A stretch of 40,710 bases of DNA from Pleurocapsales cyanobacterium LEGE 06147 (GTDB lineage: Bacteria > Cyanobacteriota > Cyanobacteriia > Cyanobacteriales > Xenococcaceae). The notes beneath the pieces were generated by a model, which saw only the letters and a program-made list of their open reading frames with translations, had not been told where the DNA came from and searched no databases. The translations under genes and the position numbers were made by a program. Shown in pieces: positions 38,745 to 40,710 of this stretch; position 1 is the stretch's first letter; the number at the start of each line of letters is the position of its first letter. The stretch is from assembly GCA_015207585.1 (NCBI GenBank), contig JADEWQ010000048.1, positions 1 to 40,710 on the forward strand. The letters are read 5' to 3'.

Positions 38745-39272
38745 ATGCTGCACCAAGTTCCTAGAGGCGAGGAAGGTTTTACTCTTACTGAAATGATAGT
38801 TACAGCCATTGTTGTCGGAGTGTTAGCAGCAGTTAGCGTTCCCAGCCTAGTTGGTTTATATAATCAAAACAAAGTCAAAGAAGCTTCGGCACAAGTAGAA
38901 GGAGCTTTAAAGGAAGCCCAAAGACAAGCCATGCGAAGGGGTAAAAGTTGTACGGTTGAAATTGATACTACCAACAAAAAAATTAAAAATCCTAGCGGCG
39001 GTGATGGTTGCTTACTGAGCGAGCGAGAATTGGGAGAGCAGATAACATTGAGAACCAACATTAGTCCATTAACAATCTCTTTTTCTATGAAGGGTAGTGC
39101 CGCCACAACCGCTTCAGAAGACCCTACTTTTGTCGTATCCATGCCTAACACTACTAGCGAACAAAGATGTGTCGTAGTTGCTAGTGCTTTAGGTCTGATG
39201 AGAAGCGGCAACTATACTGGTAGCACCACTGGTACGGTTGACCCCGATGATTGCCAAACTACTAGTAATTGA
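38745..39272 (+). CDS. Type IV prepilin-like protein (GspH/FimT type)
   Basis: 175 aa from ATG 38745 (MLHQVPRGEEGFTLTEMIVT); the frame is open to 38685, but this start places the prepilin signal correctly. Cleavage by prepilin peptidase would fall at EEG/FTLTE, with Glu5 of the mature protein present. The hydrophobic helix MIVTAIVVGVLAAVSVPSLV continues into KEASAQVEGALKEAQRQAMR, typical of GspH/FimT minor pilins. The C-terminal beta domain has four Cys able to form disulfides. It would be assembled into a pilus by chromosomal machinery; no other pilus gene is in the window. The next gene starts at its stop codon (TGATG). Confidence 0.85.
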   Translation: MLHQVPRGEEGFTLTEMIVTAIVVGVLAAVSVPSLVGLYNQNKVKEASAQVEGALKEAQRQAMRRGKSCTVEIDTTNKKIKNPSGGDGCLLSERELGEQITLRTNISPLTISFSMKGSAATTASEDPTFVVSMPNTTSEQRCVVVASALGLMRSGNYTGSTTGTVDPDDCQTTSN

Positions 39273-39466
39273 TGGTTGGTGCGATCGCTATGTACTTCGA
39301 TGAATCCTTCGACCCTGAGAACCTAGAGCATTGGTTGCTACTGTTATCCTTTATTGGTGTTATCTGCTATGGTTTGTGGCTTGGGTTTAAAATGCCAGAC
39401 CAAACAGGGAAACCTAGCCATAGATACAATAGGCAGACGGGACGGATAGAGCGTAATGAAGATTGA
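39272..39466 (+). CDS. Small membrane protein, 64 aa
   Basis: ATG 39272 overlaps the prepilin stop, so it is translationally coupled. An acidic start (MVGAIAMYFDESFDPENLEH) leads into one membrane helix (WLLLLSFIGVICYGLWLGF) and a basic cytoplasmic tail (HRYNRQTGRIERNED). I do not recognise it. It may help the prepilin or simply share its transcript. Confidence 0.55.
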   Translation: MVGAIAMYFDESFDPENLEHWLLLLSFIGVICYGLWLGFKMPDQTGKPSHRYNRQTGRIERNED

Positions 39467-39647
39467 ACATCTAGTCAGTATCGATGGAGCGATCCTTGTA
39501 GTCTATTACACCAGTGGTTCGTGCTATCAGTATGAAATTGCTTTTTGGGACGGTTCAATTTATCAACCAACTGAAATCTATTACACAGCAGAAGCAGCCT
39601 TAAAAGTAGGCATAGAGAGAATTAAGATTGTGATTGGTAGAGAGTAA
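39456..39647 (+). CDS. Small hypothetical protein, 63 aa
   Basis: ATG 39456 overlaps the preceding gene by 11 bases. MKIEHLVSIDGAILVVYYTS and SCYQYEIAFWDGSIYQPTEI suggest a small beta-rich soluble protein with a C-terminal helix (AEAALKVGIERIKIVI). No family recognised. The tight packing with its neighbours supports expression. Confidence 0.5.
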   Translation: MKIEHLVSIDGAILVVYYTSGSCYQYEIAFWDGSIYQPTEIYYTAEAALKVGIERIKIVIGRE

Positions 39648-39655
39648 CAATATTA

Positions 39656-40072
39656 ATGTTAAAAATTTCCGAGCAAATCATTATCCCAATCAGCGAAATC
39701 AACATAAGTGCCGTTCGTTCAACTGGAGCGGGTGGTCAAAATGTGAATAAAGTATCTACTGCCATACATTTGCGTTTTGATATTAAAGCATCGTCACTTC
39801 CCGATGTTTATAAAGAAAAGCTTTTGAAATTAAGCGATTCCAGAATCTCAACTGATGGCGTTATCGTGATTAAAGCACAACAGTTTCGCCGATGCGAACA
39901 GAACAAGGAAGATTCCCTAAACCGACTCAAAAACCTCATCAAAAGCGTGGCAATCCCACAGAAAAAGCGATTTGTAACTAAACCAACTAAAGGCTCAAAA
40001 AGAAAGCGGTTAGATAGTAAAGTTAAACGAGGTCAATTGAAAGCATCGAGAAGAAAGGTTGACTTTGATTAA
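39656..40072 (+). CDS. arfB: ArfB/YaeJ-like peptidyl-tRNA hydrolase (ribosome rescue)
   Basis: 138 aa, the size of ArfB. The release-factor GGQ loop is RSTGAGGQNVNKVSTAIHLR (Gly26, Gly27, Gln28), followed by the family RRCEQNKEDSLNRL helix and a basic C-terminal tail (PTKGSKRKRLDSKVKRGQLK). In this family the tail enters the empty mRNA channel of stalled ribosomes so that the GGQ loop can free the peptide. It starts 8 bases after the preceding stop. It normally is chromosomal; its presence next to prepilin genes on an accessory replicon, if that is what this is, is unusual. Confidence 0.9.
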   Translation: MLKISEQIIIPISEINISAVRSTGAGGQNVNKVSTAIHLRFDIKASSLPDVYKEKLLKLSDSRISTDGVIVIKAQQFRRCEQNKEDSLNRLKNLIKSVAIPQKKRFVTKPTKGSKRKRLDSKVKRGQLKASRRKVDFD

Positions 40073-40318
40073 TATGAAAATTCCCGTTTTACGTTGTTGA
40101 TTAAGACTCATTACTTTTACAAACAATATCAAAAAGTTTAATGCACAATCTAGGTATAAGTCGTTATCAGGTGTCTATTGATGGTGTTCGTGGAGTGGTA
40201 GCCGTCAGTAATCGTTATTTATAGATTGAATTGCAATTGCTAACTTTTCAGGAGATTAAATTTGAAACCCTGAATAGATAAGGACTTAGTTGACATTTAA
40301 AGTTCGGGGGATGATTCG
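40073..40318. other. Intergenic, one 27-codon frame
   Basis: A frame at 40141-40224 encodes MHNLGISRYQVSIDGVRGVV and seven more residues, too short to support as a gene. Nothing else is seen. Confidence 0.3.
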
Positions 40319-40462
40319 ATGACTATTTATCAAAGATTCAAACGTTTATTTGGGCGAATCACATCGGATTCAGTCAGTTGTGGAACACTGGCACTTTGGG
40401 CTGTAGCGGTGGGGTTGTTAGTTGTCATGATGCAGTTTTATTCCAAGAGTCAGTTATTATAG
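40319..40462 (+). CDS. Tiny membrane protein, 47 aa
   Basis: ATG 40319 follows GGGGG 4-8 bases upstream. MTIYQRFKRLFGRITSDSVS is a basic amphipathic start, then GTLALWAVAVGLLVVMMQFY forms one membrane helix. No family recognised. Small single-span proteins of this type are common in cyanobacteria and often missed. Confidence 0.45.
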   Translation: MTIYQRFKRLFGRITSDSVSCGTLALWAVAVGLLVVMMQFYSKSQLL

Positions 40463-40710
40463 TGCTTCGCGACTGGCTCTTTGACCAGAAGATTGACATT
40501 ATATGAAAATTCCTGACTGCGATCGCTCTATAAATATTGTCGCTTCGCGGTTTTTTTATCCCCCCAACCCCCAAGGGAACTTCCTCTCAAGGGTAGGTTT
40601 TTAATAAACTAGAGAAAATAGAAGAAAAGCACTCGCTAACAATGCCCAATAAAACCAGGAAAAACCAGGAATATCGAGAGTGGGTAAAAATAGTGACCAC
40701 GAAAATGATG
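40463..40710. other. End of window, no gene seen
   Basis: AT-rich with one HIP1 core and a short repeat-like stretch (CGCTTCGCGG). A reading frame at 40641 runs out of the window and cannot be judged. Confidence 0.3.

Noticed and set aside
1-40710. tRNA, rRNA or riboswitch
   Set aside because: No tRNA cloverleaf, conserved rRNA segment or known riboswitch core was noticed on either strand; a covariance search would be needed to exclude small RNAs.

Overview
The window is cyanobacterial. The octamer GCGATCGC (HIP1) and its cores recur throughout, and several products are cyanobacterial types: a PatA-like cyanobactin-family protease, small plasmid proteins and a secreted pentapeptide protein. 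A ParA/partner pair next to tandem AT-rich repeats, a winged-helix Rep-like protein, many gene fragments and many mobile elements point to a large plasmid or plasmid-like accessory region. The species cannot be read from the sequence. I saw no rRNA, tRNA or CRISPR array.

Layout. 0.1-1.1 kb: a hypothetical gene facing a DUF1622 membrane gene whose 3' end is cut off at an insertion-sequence-like end. 1.2-6.0 kb: a compact Tn7-like element with a TnsA-TnsB fusion split by one in-frame TGA, TnsC, a 130-aa gene of unknown role, and 25-bp imperfect terminal inverted repeats backed by TnsB-site-like repeats. 6.1-7.9 kb: a PatA-like subtilisin and gene remnants. 8-18 kb: plasmid backbone, with parA and its partner, a candidate centromere, a decayed P-loop gene, a YdjM-type membrane hydrolase with partial duplicates on either side, a Rep-like gene carrying in-frame palindromes, an ERF/RecT-like protein, and an HlyD-like/TolC-like export pair. 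18-20.6 kb: glutaminase and a tyrosine recombinase. 20.9-29.5 kb: a restriction-like locus with an XRE regulator, a type ISP-like adenine methyltransferase and a giant PLD-TIG-SNF2 helicase. A toxin-antitoxin pair sits inverted between the methyltransferase and the helicase. 29.6-33.3 kb: small accessory genes, including a GC-rich DUF899 gene followed by an attC-like recombination site. 33.4-35.6 kb: RecD2-like helicase. 35.9-37.7 kb: a metzincin-like protease with a long hydrophobic N-terminus and a small membrane partner. 38-40.7 kb: GIY-YIG protein, prepilin, small genes and an ArfB-like rescue factor.

How the parts fit. The backbone genes would replicate, partition and perhaps transfer the replicon. 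The methyltransferase/helicase locus looks like a defence island with an addiction module inside it. The transposon, recombinase, attC cassette and palindromic repeats show repeated insertion and decay. The most promising candidates for something little described are the PLD-TIG-SNF2/methyltransferase locus, the minimal TnsABC-only Tn7-like element, the covarying palindromes inside the Rep-like gene, and the hydrophobic-metzincin/small membrane protein pair.
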